This document shows positions 6,845 through 14,865 of a DNA stretch of 32,513 nt, piece after piece. The notes under the pieces are model-generated. The model was not told the origin of the DNA, ran no database searches, and worked only from the letters and a program-made list of their open reading frames with translations. This DNA comes from Thermoflexus hugenholtzii JAD2. Lineage in GTDB: Bacteria; Chloroflexota; Dehalococcoidia; UBA2979. Location: the NCBI GenBank assembly GCA_945889565.1, contig CAMDBZ010000001.1:1-32513 (forward strand), given 5' to 3'. Numbering within the stretch: position 1 is the first letter of the stretch; each line of letters opens with the position of its first letter. The position numbers and the translations under genes are program-made.

Positions 6845-7611
6845 CGTACGTGAAGATCTGCGGCAACCGCACGGTGGCGGACGTGCTGGCGGCGGCGGCG
6901 GCGGGCGCGGACTTCGTGGGGATGGTGTTCGCACGCTCGTCGCGGCAGGTGGACGTGGACGAAGCGCAGGCGATGGTGCGCGCGCTCGGGCGGCCGCTCG
7001 CGGAGCACGAGCTGGCGATGCCGCCGCCGGCGCAACCGCACGTGCGCGAGGAGGCGGGCGAGTGGTTCCGCCACGGCGCGCAGTTGCTGCAGGGGTACCT
7101 CGACGTGAAGCGCCCGCTGACCGTGGGTGTGTTCGCCGACCAGCCGATCGACGAGGTGAACGAGCTTGCGGAGGAAGCGGGCGTCGACTTCGTGCAGCTG
7201 TCGGGGGACGAGAGCTGGGAACAGTGCCTGCTCGCGACGAAGCAGGTGATCCAGGTGGCGCACATCTCGCCGCTGGACTCGCCGTCGGACCCCTTCGCGC
7301 TGGTGCGGCCGGGATTCGCGATCGCGTTGCTGCTGGACTCGGCGCACGGGCCGTATCGCGGGGGCAGCGGCGTGACGTTCGACTGGGAGGTGGCGCGGCA
7401 GGTCTCGAGCCGCATGCCGCTGTTGCTGGCGGGCGGGCTGACCCCGGAGAACGTCGGCGAGGCGCTGCGCGTGGTGCAGCCGTGGGGGGTCGACGTGTCG
7501 AGCGGGACGGAGCGCGACGGACGCAAGGACCACGACCTGGTGCGCGCGTTCGTCGAGGCAGTGCGCGCGGCGGATCGCGCGCGTCCCGCCGCCGCGCCGG
7601 GGCAGCCATGA
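6841..7611 (+). CDS. trpF: Phosphoribosylanthranilate isomerase with an internal insertion
   Basis: Isomerises phosphoribosylanthranilate. The catalytic pair is present: Cys7 in VKICGNRT and the Asp in LLLDSAHGPYRGGSG. LAGGLTPENV and VDVSSGTE with a following KD close the phosphate site. At 256 residues it is longer than the usual 200-210. About 40 extra residues (51-90) lie between the second helix and the strand LTVGVFADQP; they are rich in Pro, Glu and aromatic residues and show no family match. The same insertion might occur in relatives. GTG 6841 overlaps the trpC stop. The family's KICGIT reads KICGNRT here. Confidence 0.94.
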   Translation: MTYVKICGNRTVADVLAAAAAGADFVGMVFARSSRQVDVDEAQAMVRALGRPLAEHELAMPPPAQPHVREEAGEWFRHGAQLLQGYLDVKRPLTVGVFADQPIDEVNELAEEAGVDFVQLSGDESWEQCLLATKQVIQVAHISPLDSPSDPFALVRPGFAIALLLDSAHGPYRGGSGVTFDWEVARQVSSRMPLLLAGGLTPENVGEALRVVQPWGVDVSSGTERDGRKDHDLVRAFVEAVRAADRARPAAAPGQP

Positions 7612-8813
7612 GCGCGCAGGCGCTGCCGGACGCTGCGGGCCACTTCGGCGAGTTCGGCGGGACGTTCGTGCCGGAGACGCTGATGCCGGCGCTCGCGGAG
7701 CTGCAAGCGGCGTACGCGGAGGCGCAGGCGGCGCCGGAGTTCGGGCGCGAGCTGGATGGGTTGCTGCGCACGTACGTCGGCCGCCCGACGCCGCTGACGT
7801 ACGCGGCGCGGCTGTCGGCGCACGTCAGCGGCGGGCGGCCGGGGCCGAAGGTGTACCTGAAGCGGGAGGACCTGGCGCACACCGGCGCGCACAAGATCAA
7901 CGCGGCGCTGGCGCAGGCGCTACTGGCGCGGCGCATGGGCAAGCGGCGCATCGTCGCCGAGACGGGGGCCGGCCAGCACGGCGTGGCGACCGCGACGGCG
8001 TGCGCGCTACTGGGCCTCGACTGCGTCGTGTACATGGGGTCGGAGGACGTGCGGCGGCAGTCGTTGAACGTGTTCCGCATGAAGCTGCTGGGCGCGGACG
8101 TGCGCGCCGTCGACGCTGGGTCGCGCACGCTCAAGGACGCGATCAACGAGGCGATCCGCGACTGGGTGACGAACGTGCGCAGCACGTATTACCTGCTCGG
8201 CTCGGTGGTGGGGCCGCACCCGTACCCGGCGATGGTGCGCGACTTCCAGTCCGTGATCGGGCGCGAGGCGCGAGCGCAGATGCTGGAGGCGGAGGGGCGG
8301 CTGCCGACGGTGGCGGTCGCATGCGTCGGCGGTGGGTCGAACGCGATGGGGTTGTTCGCGCCGCTGCTGGACGACCCGGTGCGCCTCGTGGGCGTCGAGG
8401 CGGCGGGCGAGGGGCTCGCGGGGCGGCACGCGGCAACGCTGGTCGCGGGGCGGCCGGGGGTGCTGCACGGCGCGCGCTCCTACCTGCTGCAGGACGAGTG
8501 GGGGCAGGTGCTGGAGGCGCACTCGATCTCGGCGGGGCTCGACTACCCCGGGGTGGGGCCGGAGCACGCGTGGCTGAAGGTGAGCGAGCGCGCAGAGTAC
8601 GTCGCCGTCACGGACACGGAGGCGCTCGCGGCGTTCCAGCTGCTGTGCCAGACGGAGGGGATCATCCCGGCGCTGGAGTCCTCGCACGCGATCGCGCAGC
8701 TGTCGAAGCTGTGCCCGCAGCTCGCGACGGACGACCTGGTGGTGGTGAACCTCAGCGGTCGCGGCGACAAGGACATGGGAACGGTCGCGGCCGCGCTCGG
8801 CGTGACGCTCTAG
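7608..8813 (+). CDS. trpB: Tryptophan synthase beta chain
   Basis: A PLP enzyme that condenses indole with serine. The 401-residue sequence begins with GHFGEFGGTFVPETLMPAL, carries the PLP lysine (about residue 96) in HTGAHKINAAL, then ETGAGQHGVATA and the phosphate-binding CVGGGSNAMGLF, and ends with NLSGRGDKDMGTV. All are diagnostic of the TrpB1 type that pairs with TrpA. ATG 7608 overlaps the trpF stop as ATGA. trpA follows, but only after an intervening protease gene. Confidence 0.98.
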   Translation: MSAQALPDAAGHFGEFGGTFVPETLMPALAELQAAYAEAQAAPEFGRELDGLLRTYVGRPTPLTYAARLSAHVSGGRPGPKVYLKREDLAHTGAHKINAALAQALLARRMGKRRIVAETGAGQHGVATATACALLGLDCVVYMGSEDVRRQSLNVFRMKLLGADVRAVDAGSRTLKDAINEAIRDWVTNVRSTYYLLGSVVGPHPYPAMVRDFQSVIGREARAQMLEAEGRLPTVAVACVGGGSNAMGLFAPLLDDPVRLVGVEAAGEGLAGRHAATLVAGRPGVLHGARSYLLQDEWGQVLEAHSISAGLDYPGVGPEHAWLKVSERAEYVAVTDTEALAAFQLLCQTEGIIPALESSHAIAQLSKLCPQLATDDLVVVNLSGRGDKDMGTVAAALGVTL

Positions 8814-8822
8814 CCGCCGGCG

Positions 8823-9563
8823 GTGTTCGCCGACCCGCCACTCGAGGCCGCGGGGCCGCAGCCGCCGCGCGGCGAATGGCGCAGCAGCGACCTGCTGCTG
8901 GGCGCGGCGCTGCTGGTGGCGAGCATCCTGGGGCTGACGGCGCTCCTCGCGCTGTACGCGGCGGTGAGCGGCGCCGACCGCGGGGGCGGCGTTGTGGCGG
9001 CCGCGGCGACGCTCGTGTTCGAGGTGGGGCTGGGCGGCATCGTGGCGCTGCTCGCGTGGCGGCGCGGGCTGCGGCCGCGCGACCTCGGCTTCGTGCGGCC
9101 GCGGCGCTGGCGGCCGCTGGGGCTGGCGTGGGCGGGCGTGTACGTCGCGCTGGTGGCGTACCAGCTGGTGCTCGCGCTGATCGCGGCGCTGGGGGTGGAC
9201 ACCTCGGGGCTGAGGGAGGGCAACGCGCTGCCGCTGGGCGACGACGCGGGGGCCGTGGAACTCTCGCTGCTGGCGCTTTCGGTGGTGGTCGGCGCGCCGC
9301 TGGGCGAGGAGCTGTTCTTCCGGGCGCTGCTCTATCGGGGCTTTCGGCGGCTGTGGGGGGTGCTGCCGGGCATCGCGGCGAGCGCGCTGGTGTTCGCGAG
9401 CTTCCACCTGGACGTGGGGGTGCTGGTGCCGTTCGTGCTGGTGGGGGCGCTGCTGGCGTGGTCGTACGAGGCGAGCGGGTCGCTCTGGGTGCCGATCGCG
9501 GTGCATGCGCTGTTCAACGGGGCGTCGTTCGCGCTGCAGCTGGTGTTGGAGGGCCCAGGGTGA
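8823..9563 (+). CDS. CPBP family intramembrane metalloprotease
   Basis: A 246-residue multi-pass membrane protein inserted between trpB and trpA. It has about six to seven hydrophobic segments (for example residues 23-48, 60-80, 100-125, 145-160, 180-200 and 205-225). The CPBP (Abi/Rce1) motifs are present in order: EELFFRALLYRGF (EExxxR), FASFHLDVG (FxxxH) and HALFNG (HxxxN). Members cleave within membranes and serve in prenyl-protein processing, bacteriocin immunity or unknown roles. Its substrate cannot be read here. GTG 8823 lies 9 nt after the trpB stop. Whether it has any role in Trp metabolism is unknown; it may simply be a passenger. Confidence 0.9.
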   Translation: MFADPPLEAAGPQPPRGEWRSSDLLLGAALLVASILGLTALLALYAAVSGADRGGGVVAAAATLVFEVGLGGIVALLAWRRGLRPRDLGFVRPRRWRPLGLAWAGVYVALVAYQLVLALIAALGVDTSGLREGNALPLGDDAGAVELSLLALSVVVGAPLGEELFFRALLYRGFRRLWGVLPGIAASALVFASFHLDVGVLVPFVLVGALLAWSYEASGSLWVPIAVHALFNGASFALQLVLEGPG

Positions 9564-9590
9564 GCGCTCGCAGGCGCTGGTGGGCGCTGC

Positions 9591-9596
9591 TACCCT
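9591..9596 (+). promoter_or_regulatory. Possible leaderless -10 element before trpA
   Basis: TACCCT (TANNNT) lies 7 nt before the trpA ATG, preceded by TGC. This is the spacing seen for leaderless promoters in Deinococcus and actinobacteria. No -35 match is visible. It might provide Trp-independent expression of trpA and the genes after it. Confidence 0.35.
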
Positions 9597-9603
9597 CGCT
9601 GCC

Positions 9604-10416
9604 ATGACTGGCGCGGTGACCACGGACCGGCTCGGCGAGCTATTCGCGCGGACGCGGGCGGCGGGGCGACCGGCGCTCATCGGCTTCGTGCCGGGGTGCT
9701 GGCCGGAGCTCGACGCGACCGTGGCGATCGCGCAGGCGGCCGAGGCGGGGGGCATGGACGCGCTGGAGCTGGGCGTGCCGTTCAGCGACCCGCTGGCGGA
9801 CGGCGTGACGAACCAGCTGGCGTACCAGCAGGCGCTCGCAGCCGGCGCGACGCCGGCGGCGGTGCTGGCGCAGGCGGCGGCGATCCGCGCGGCGGGCGTT
9901 CGCATGCCGTTACTGCTCATGGGATACTGCAACCCGCTGTTCGCCTACGGCACGGAGCGCTTCGTGCGGGACGCTGCGGCGGCGGGCGTCGACGGGTTGA
10001 TCGTCGTGGACCTGCCGCCGGAAGAGGCGGGCGAGCTGGAGCGGGCGGCGCGAGCGGCGGGCGTGCACGTGGTGTACCTGCTGGCGCCGACCTCGACGAC
10101 GGAGCGCATCGCGCTGGTGGCCCGGCACGCAAGCGGGTTCATCTACTGTGTGAGCGTGACGGGCGTGACCGGAGCGCGCGCCGCGCTGGCCGAGGAGCTG
10201 CCCGCGTTCCTGGCGCGGGTCCGCAAGCACACCGCGCTGCCGCTGGCGGTGGGCTTCGGGATCTCGACGCGCGCGCAGGTGGCGGCAGTCGGCGCGCTGG
10301 CCGACGCGGTGATCGTGGGCAGCGCGTTCGTGCAGGCGGTAGCGGCGGCGCCACGTGCGGAGCGCGCGGCGGCGGTGCGGGCGTTCACGGCGGAGCTGTG
10401 CGGCCGTGGAGGCTGA
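9604..10416 (+). CDS. trpA: Tryptophan synthase alpha chain
   Basis: Splits indole-3-glycerol phosphate to indole and glyceraldehyde-3-phosphate. A 270-residue barrel with the catalytic Glu in MDALELGVPFSDPLADG and Asp in DPLADG, then GYCNPLFAYG, GLIVVDLPPEE, SVTGVTGAR and VGFGISTRAQV for phosphate binding. After DPLADG the family usually has GPxIQ; here it is GVTNQ, a change next to the active site. ATG 9604 fits the family N-terminus; the longer frame upstream belongs to the end of the CPBP gene. Separated from trpB by 790 bp, although the two chains form one complex. Confidence 0.96.
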   Translation: MTGAVTTDRLGELFARTRAAGRPALIGFVPGCWPELDATVAIAQAAEAGGMDALELGVPFSDPLADGVTNQLAYQQALAAGATPAAVLAQAAAIRAAGVRMPLLLMGYCNPLFAYGTERFVRDAAAAGVDGLIVVDLPPEEAGELERAARAAGVHVVYLLAPTSTTERIALVARHASGFIYCVSVTGVTGARAALAEELPAFLARVRKHTALPLAVGFGISTRAQVAAVGALADAVIVGSAFVQAVAAAPRAERAAAVRAFTAELCGRGG

Positions 10417-10429
10417 GGGGCGGCGACAG

Positions 10430-10816
10430 ATGCTCGTACGCGGAATTCGCGGAGCGACGACGGTGGAGGCGAACACGCGCGAGGCGATCCTCGACGCGGC
10501 AAGCGAGCTGCTCGCGGAGCTCGTGCGCGCAAACGACGTCCAGCGCGACCATGTCGCGTCGATCATCTTCACGACGACGCCTGATCTCAACGCAGAGTTT
10601 CCAGCGGTGGCGGCGCGGAGCGCGGGCTGGACGGACGTGGCGCTGATGTGCGGCCACGAGATGAACGTGCCGGGCAGCCTGCCGCGCTGCCTGCGCATCC
10701 TGATGCACGTGAACACGGAGCGCGGCCTGCACGAGCTGCGGCACGTCTATCTACGCGGGGCGCGCGCGCTGCGCCCCGACCTTGTGAGCGAACAGCATGT
10801 GGAGGCGACACCGTGA
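10430..10816 (+). CDS. aroH: Chorismate mutase, AroH type
   Basis: Converts chorismate to prephenate for Phe and Tyr. The 128-residue protein matches the monofunctional trimeric AroH class: VRGIRGATTV at the start (active-site Arg), IIFTTTPDLNAEFPA, MCGHEMNV (Cys and Glu of the active site), RCLRILMHVNT (Arg) and HVYLRGARALRPDL (Tyr and C-terminal Arg). ATG 10430 was taken because the family begins immediately with M-(V/I)-RGIRGA. Placing this competing-branch enzyme in a Trp T-box operon is unexpected. It overlaps the next gene by 4 nt. Confidence 0.95.
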   Translation: MLVRGIRGATTVEANTREAILDAASELLAELVRANDVQRDHVASIIFTTTPDLNAEFPAVAARSAGWTDVALMCGHEMNVPGSLPRCLRILMHVNTERGLHELRHVYLRGARALRPDLVSEQHVEATP

Positions 10817-11853
10817 TCGTGATAATGAGTGCGATGGGGACCGCGGAGCAGCGTGCCGCCGTGGTGGCGCGGCTCGAGGACCTGGGGCTGCGGGGGCAGG
10901 AGATCGTGGGCGAGTCGCGGACGGTGATCGCGGTGCTGGGAGCCGTGTATCCGGAACTACGGGACGAGCTGGGCACGATGGACGGCGTGGACGAGGTGTT
11001 GCGGGTGTCCAAGCCGTACAAGCTGGCGAGCCGCGAGGTGCACCAGGACGACACGATCGTGCGGCTGTCACACGGGGTGTCGGTGGGCGGCGGGCGGCCG
11101 GTGGTGATGGCGGGGCCGTGCTCGATCGAGAGCGAGACGCAGCTGTGGGAGGCGGCGCGCGGCGTGCGCGACGGCGGCGCGCACCTTCTGCGCGGCGGGG
11201 CGTTCAAGCCGCGCAGCTCGCCGTACTCGTTCCAGGGCATGGGCGTGCCGGGGCTGAAGCTGCTGCGGGCCGCTGGTGACGAGTTCGGCATGCCGGTGAT
11301 CAGCGAGCTGCTGTCGGTGCGCGACGTGGATGCGGTGGCGCAGTACTCGGACGTGCTGCAAATCGGCGCGCGCAACATGCAGAACTTCGTGCTGCTGGAG
11401 GAGGCCGGCAAGACCGGCAAGCCGGTGATGCTGAAGCGTGGGCTGGCCGGGACGATCGAGGAATGGCTGCTGGCGGCGGAGTACATCCTGAACGAGGGCA
11501 ACCCCAACGTGATCCTGTGCGAGCGGGGCATCCGCACGTTCGAGACGGCGACGCGCAACACGATGGACCTGAACGCGATCGCGCTGGTGAAGCGGCTCAG
11601 CCACCTGCCGGTGATCTCCGACCCGTCGCACGGCACCGGGAAGTGGTACCTCGTGGAGCCGATGTCGATGGCGAGCCTGGCGGTGGGCGCGGACGGGCTG
11701 ATGATCGAGGTGCACCCGAGCCCGGATCACGCGCTGTCGGACGGCGCGCAGTCGTTGACGCCGGCGAACTTCGCGGGGCTGATGCGCGCGGGCGCGGCGC
11801 TGGGCGTGGCGCTCGGCCGGCCGTTCGCCGACGTGCCGCAGCGGGTGGCGTAA
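10813..11853 (+). CDS. aroF: 3-deoxy-7-phosphoheptulonate (DAHP) synthase, type I-beta
   Basis: First step of the shikimate pathway: PEP plus erythrose-4-phosphate. A 346-residue protein with an N-terminal ferredoxin-like regulatory domain (about 1-70), starting MIVIMSAMGTAEQ, followed by the barrel with VVMAGPCSIES, LLRGGAFKPRSSPYSFQG, LQIGARNMQNF, VMLKRGLAGTIEEW, VISDPSHGTGKW and MIEVHPSPDHALSDG. This layout matches the Thermotoga-type enzyme, in which the N-terminal domain mediates feedback by Tyr or Phe. GTG 10813 overlaps the chorismate mutase stop. Physical association of the two enzymes is known in related systems and is plausible here. Confidence 0.96.
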   Translation: MIVIMSAMGTAEQRAAVVARLEDLGLRGQEIVGESRTVIAVLGAVYPELRDELGTMDGVDEVLRVSKPYKLASREVHQDDTIVRLSHGVSVGGGRPVVMAGPCSIESETQLWEAARGVRDGGAHLLRGGAFKPRSSPYSFQGMGVPGLKLLRAAGDEFGMPVISELLSVRDVDAVAQYSDVLQIGARNMQNFVLLEEAGKTGKPVMLKRGLAGTIEEWLLAAEYILNEGNPNVILCERGIRTFETATRNTMDLNAIALVKRLSHLPVISDPSHGTGKWYLVEPMSMASLAVGADGLMIEVHPSPDHALSDGAQSLTPANFAGLMRAGAALGVALGRPFADVPQRVA

Positions 11854-11859
11854 CCGCGC

Positions 11860-12657
11860 GTGCTACGCCGGGCGGCGACGGACACGGGTGCCAGCGACCC
11901 GTTCGTACTGCAGCTGGCCGCGTTCGAGGGGCCGCTCGACCTGTTGCTGCACCTGCTCGATCAGCAGCGGCTGGACATCACCGAGGTGTCGCTGCTGGCG
12001 GTGACGGAGCAGTACCTCGCGCACCTGCGTGCGGGTGAGGTGGTGGACCTCGATGCGCTCTCGGAGTTCATCGCGGTGGGAGCGCGGCTGCTGCTGCTGA
12101 AGTCGCGCGCGCTGCTGCCGCGCGACCCGAGCGAGGAGCCCATCGCGGGGGACGACGACGAGGACCCGGCGGCGCTGGTGGCGCGGTTGCAGGAGTACCG
12201 GCGCTTCAAGGAGGCGGCGGAGTTCCTGCGCGCGCTGGAGGTGGAGCATCGGCAGGGGTACCGGCGCGCGGCGACGCCGCCGGAGCTGCCACTGCCCCCG
12301 GGCCTCGACGGGGTGACGCTGCCGACGCTGGTCTCGCTGTTGCAGCAGGCGCTGGACCGCGTGCCGGCGCCGCGGCCGGCGCCGGCGGTGATGCCGCGCG
12401 AGCGCGTGCGGCTGGCGGACCGGGTGGCGGCGCTGGCGGCGCGGCTGGAGCGCGAGGGACGCGTGTCGTTCCGGGCGCTTGTCGAGAGCGCGGCGACACG
12501 CATCGACGTGATCGTCGAGTTCCTGGCGGTGCTCGAGCTGATCAAGGCGCGCTTCCTGGAGGCGCGGCAGGCGGAGGCGTTCGGCGATATCGAGCTCGTG
12601 CGGGTGCCCGGCGGCGAGGTCCCGGCGACGCTCGACGACGCGCTGGTGGAGGCGTAG
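11860..12657 (+). CDS. scpA: Segregation and condensation protein A
   Basis: The kleisin subunit of the bacterial condensin, which bridges SMC heads. A 265-residue protein with the hallmark FEGPLDLLLHLLDQQRLDI near the N-terminus, AVTEQYLAHL, the SEFIAVGARLLLLKSRALLP helix, and a C-terminal winged-helix part ending in FLAVLELIKARFLE. GTG 11860 lies 6 nt after the DAHP synthase stop. scpB, which usually follows, is not here; the next gene is ribF after a 70-nt gap. Its presence in a trp operon looks like simple co-transcription. Confidence 0.94.
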   Translation: MLRRAATDTGASDPFVLQLAAFEGPLDLLLHLLDQQRLDITEVSLLAVTEQYLAHLRAGEVVDLDALSEFIAVGARLLLLKSRALLPRDPSEEPIAGDDDEDPAALVARLQEYRRFKEAAEFLRALEVEHRQGYRRAATPPELPLPPGLDGVTLPTLVSLLQQALDRVPAPRPAPAVMPRERVRLADRVAALAARLEREGRVSFRALVESAATRIDVIVEFLAVLELIKARFLEARQAEAFGDIELVRVPGGEVPATLDDALVEA

Positions 12658-12727
12658 CCGGCGCGCCCGCCCGCGCGGGAGCCGGCGCTCGCATGCGCGG
12701 GGTACGAGGACGAGAAGGGCGGAGCGG

Positions 12728-13648
12728 GTGTTGCTGACTCGCGACGAGCTCCGTCACGCCGTGCGGCCGGGCCCGCAGGCACTCACCATCGGCGTGTTCG
12801 ACGGGGTGCATCGCGGGCACCAGATGCTGCTCGCGCGGCTGCAGGACGAAGCGCGCGCGCGCGGCCTGGGCGCGGGCGTGGTGACGTTCCACCCGAACCC
12901 GCTGGCGGTGCTGCGGCCGGAGTCGCCGTTCGCTTACCTGACCACGCTGGAGCAGCGCGTGGAGTTGCTGCAGGCGGCCGGGGTGGACTGGGTGGCGGTG
13001 GTGCAGTTCACCTCCGAGCTGGCGCTCGTGTCGGCGGAGGACTTCGCGCGCGTGCTGGTGGAGGAGGCGCGGCTGCGGCTGCTGCTGGTGGGCGAGAACT
13101 TCGCGCTGGGGCGCGGGCGCGAGGGCACGGTGGAGCGATTGCGCGCGATCGGGGCGGACGCGGGGTTCGAGGTGATGGCAGTACCGCTGCTGGCGGCCTC
13201 GGAGGACGGGATCTCGTCGACGCGCGTGCGGAAGGCGCTCGCGGAGGGGGCGATGGAGCTCGTGTCGCAGCTGCTTGGGCGGCCGTTCTCGTTGCGCGGG
13301 CCGGTGCTGCGCGGCGACGAGCGCGGGCGCACGATCGGCTTCCCGACGCTGAACATCGGCACGAGCGCGGACCAGGCGTTGCCGCCGAACGGCGTGTACG
13401 TGACGCGCGTGGAGCTGGGTGAGGCGCGCTACCCCGGCACGACGAACATCGGCACGCAGCCGACGTTCGACGGCACGCGGCGGCGCGTGGAGACGCACGT
13501 GCTCGACTACGCGGGCGACGCGTACGGGCAGGTCGTGCGCATCGAGCTGCTGCGGCGGCTGCGCGACGAGCGCAAGTTCGAGGGCGTCGAGGCGCTCGTC
13601 GCGCAGATCGGCGACGACGTGGCGGCGACACGGGCGTACTTCGGGTGA
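12728..13648 (+). CDS. ribF: Bifunctional riboflavin kinase / FAD synthetase
   Basis: Makes FMN from riboflavin and then FAD. A 306-residue protein in two domains. The FAD synthetase domain (about 1-175) has TIGVFDGVHRGHQ (the nucleotidyl-transferase H-x-G-H), FHPNPLAVL, GENFALGRGREG and ISSTRVRKALAEG. The riboflavin kinase domain (about 180-305) has GRTIGFPTLNI, NGVYVTRV, TTNIGTQPTFDG and ETHVLDY. GTG 12728 is preceded by GGAG (12721-12724) at a very short distance. The 70-nt gap before it contains a repeated GCCGGCGC but no clear terminator. Confidence 0.95.
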   Translation: MLLTRDELRHAVRPGPQALTIGVFDGVHRGHQMLLARLQDEARARGLGAGVVTFHPNPLAVLRPESPFAYLTTLEQRVELLQAAGVDWVAVVQFTSELALVSAEDFARVLVEEARLRLLLVGENFALGRGREGTVERLRAIGADAGFEVMAVPLLAASEDGISSTRVRKALAEGAMELVSQLLGRPFSLRGPVLRGDERGRTIGFPTLNIGTSADQALPPNGVYVTRVELGEARYPGTTNIGTQPTFDGTRRRVETHVLDYAGDAYGQVVRIELLRRLRDERKFEGVEALVAQIGDDVAATRAYFG

Positions 13649-14865
13649 GCGCGCGGCGCATGGCGGACGTCGACGAGCAGCTCGCGGTGCTGCTCCGCGG
13701 GACCGACTTCGGCGACGAGGCGACGCGACGCACGATGGAGCGCGAGCTGCGCGCGCGCCTCGCCGAAGATCGGCCGCTGCGCGTGTACTGCGGGTACGAC
13801 CCGACCTCGGTGGACCTGCACCTCGGGCACACGTTGTCGATGCGCAAGCTGCGGCAGTTCCAAGACTTCGGGCACGAGGTGACGTTTCTCATCGGGAACT
13901 TCACGGGGCTCGTCGGCGATCCCTCGGACCGCGATAAGCGGCGTCCGATGGTGAGCGCGGAGACGCTGGCGGCGAACGCCACGACGTACGCCCAGCAGGC
14001 GGGGCGCATCCTCGACATGTCGGGGGCGGCCGTGCGCTACAACGCGGAGTGGCTCGGGAAGCTCTCGTTCGCGGACGTGATCCGGCTGTGCTCGCACTTC
14101 ACGGTGGCGGAGTTCCTGCGGCGCGACAACTTCGCCCGCCGCATGGAGCGCGACGAGCCGGTGTACCTGAGCGAGTTCCTGTACGGGCTGATGCAGGCGT
14201 ACGACGCGGTGGCGCTGGAGGCGGACGTGCAGGTCGGCGGCACGGAGCAGCTGTTCAACCTGATGGCGGGGCGGAAGCTACAGGAGGCGCACGGGCAGCA
14301 GCCGCAGATTGTGATCACGTTACCGCTGCTCGTGGGCACCGACGGCCACGAGAAGATGTCCAAGTCGCTGGGGAACTACATCGGCGTGGACGAGCCGGCG
14401 CGCGAGGTGTTCGGCAAGGTGATGTCGGTGCCGGACCCGGCGATGCGCGACTACTTCACGCTGCTGACGAGCGTGCCGGCGGACGAGGTGGATGTGCTCG
14501 TCGGCGGGCCACCGCTTGCGGCGAAGAAGCGGCTCGCGGAGGCGATCACGGCGTCGTTGCACGGCGCGGCGGCGGCCGCGGAGGCGCGCGCGTACTTCGA
14601 GGCGACGGTGCAGCGACGCGAGACGCCGGAGGAGATGCCGGCGTACCGCATCGCGGCCGGTGCGGAGCGCGGGCTGGCCGACGTGCTGGTGGCGGCGCGG
14701 CTCGCGAACAGCAAGGCGGAGGTGCGGCGGCTGGTGGCGCAGAAAGCGATCCGCATCAACGGGGGGCTGGCCGATCACTTCGACGAGCCGCTGGCGGACG
14801 GCGACGAGCTGAAAGTGGGCCCGCACCGCTTCCTGCGCATCGTGGACGAAGGGGCGCGCGCGTGA
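13645..14865 (+). CDS. tyrS: Tyrosyl-tRNA synthetase
   Basis: A class I synthetase that charges tRNA-Tyr. The 406-residue protein has HLGH (59-62) for the HIGH motif after YCGYDPTSVDL, FLIGNFTGLVGDPSDRDK, ALEADVQVGGTEQLFNL and KMSKS (237-241), followed by a C-terminal S4-like RNA-binding part (LANSKAEVRRLVAQKAIRI). The sequence resembles the TyrZ-like branch. GTG 13645 overlaps the ribF stop; ATG 13660 is an alternative. It has no T-box of its own and could be controlled through the upstream tRNA-Trp T-box, if transcription runs that far. Confidence 0.95.
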   Translation: MSARRMADVDEQLAVLLRGTDFGDEATRRTMERELRARLAEDRPLRVYCGYDPTSVDLHLGHTLSMRKLRQFQDFGHEVTFLIGNFTGLVGDPSDRDKRRPMVSAETLAANATTYAQQAGRILDMSGAAVRYNAEWLGKLSFADVIRLCSHFTVAEFLRRDNFARRMERDEPVYLSEFLYGLMQAYDAVALEADVQVGGTEQLFNLMAGRKLQEAHGQQPQIVITLPLLVGTDGHEKMSKSLGNYIGVDEPAREVFGKVMSVPDPAMRDYFTLLTSVPADEVDVLVGGPPLAAKKRLAEAITASLHGAAAAAEARAYFEATVQRRETPEEMPAYRIAAGAERGLADVLVAARLANSKAEVRRLVAQKAIRINGGLADHFDEPLADGDELKVGPHRFLRIVDEGARA

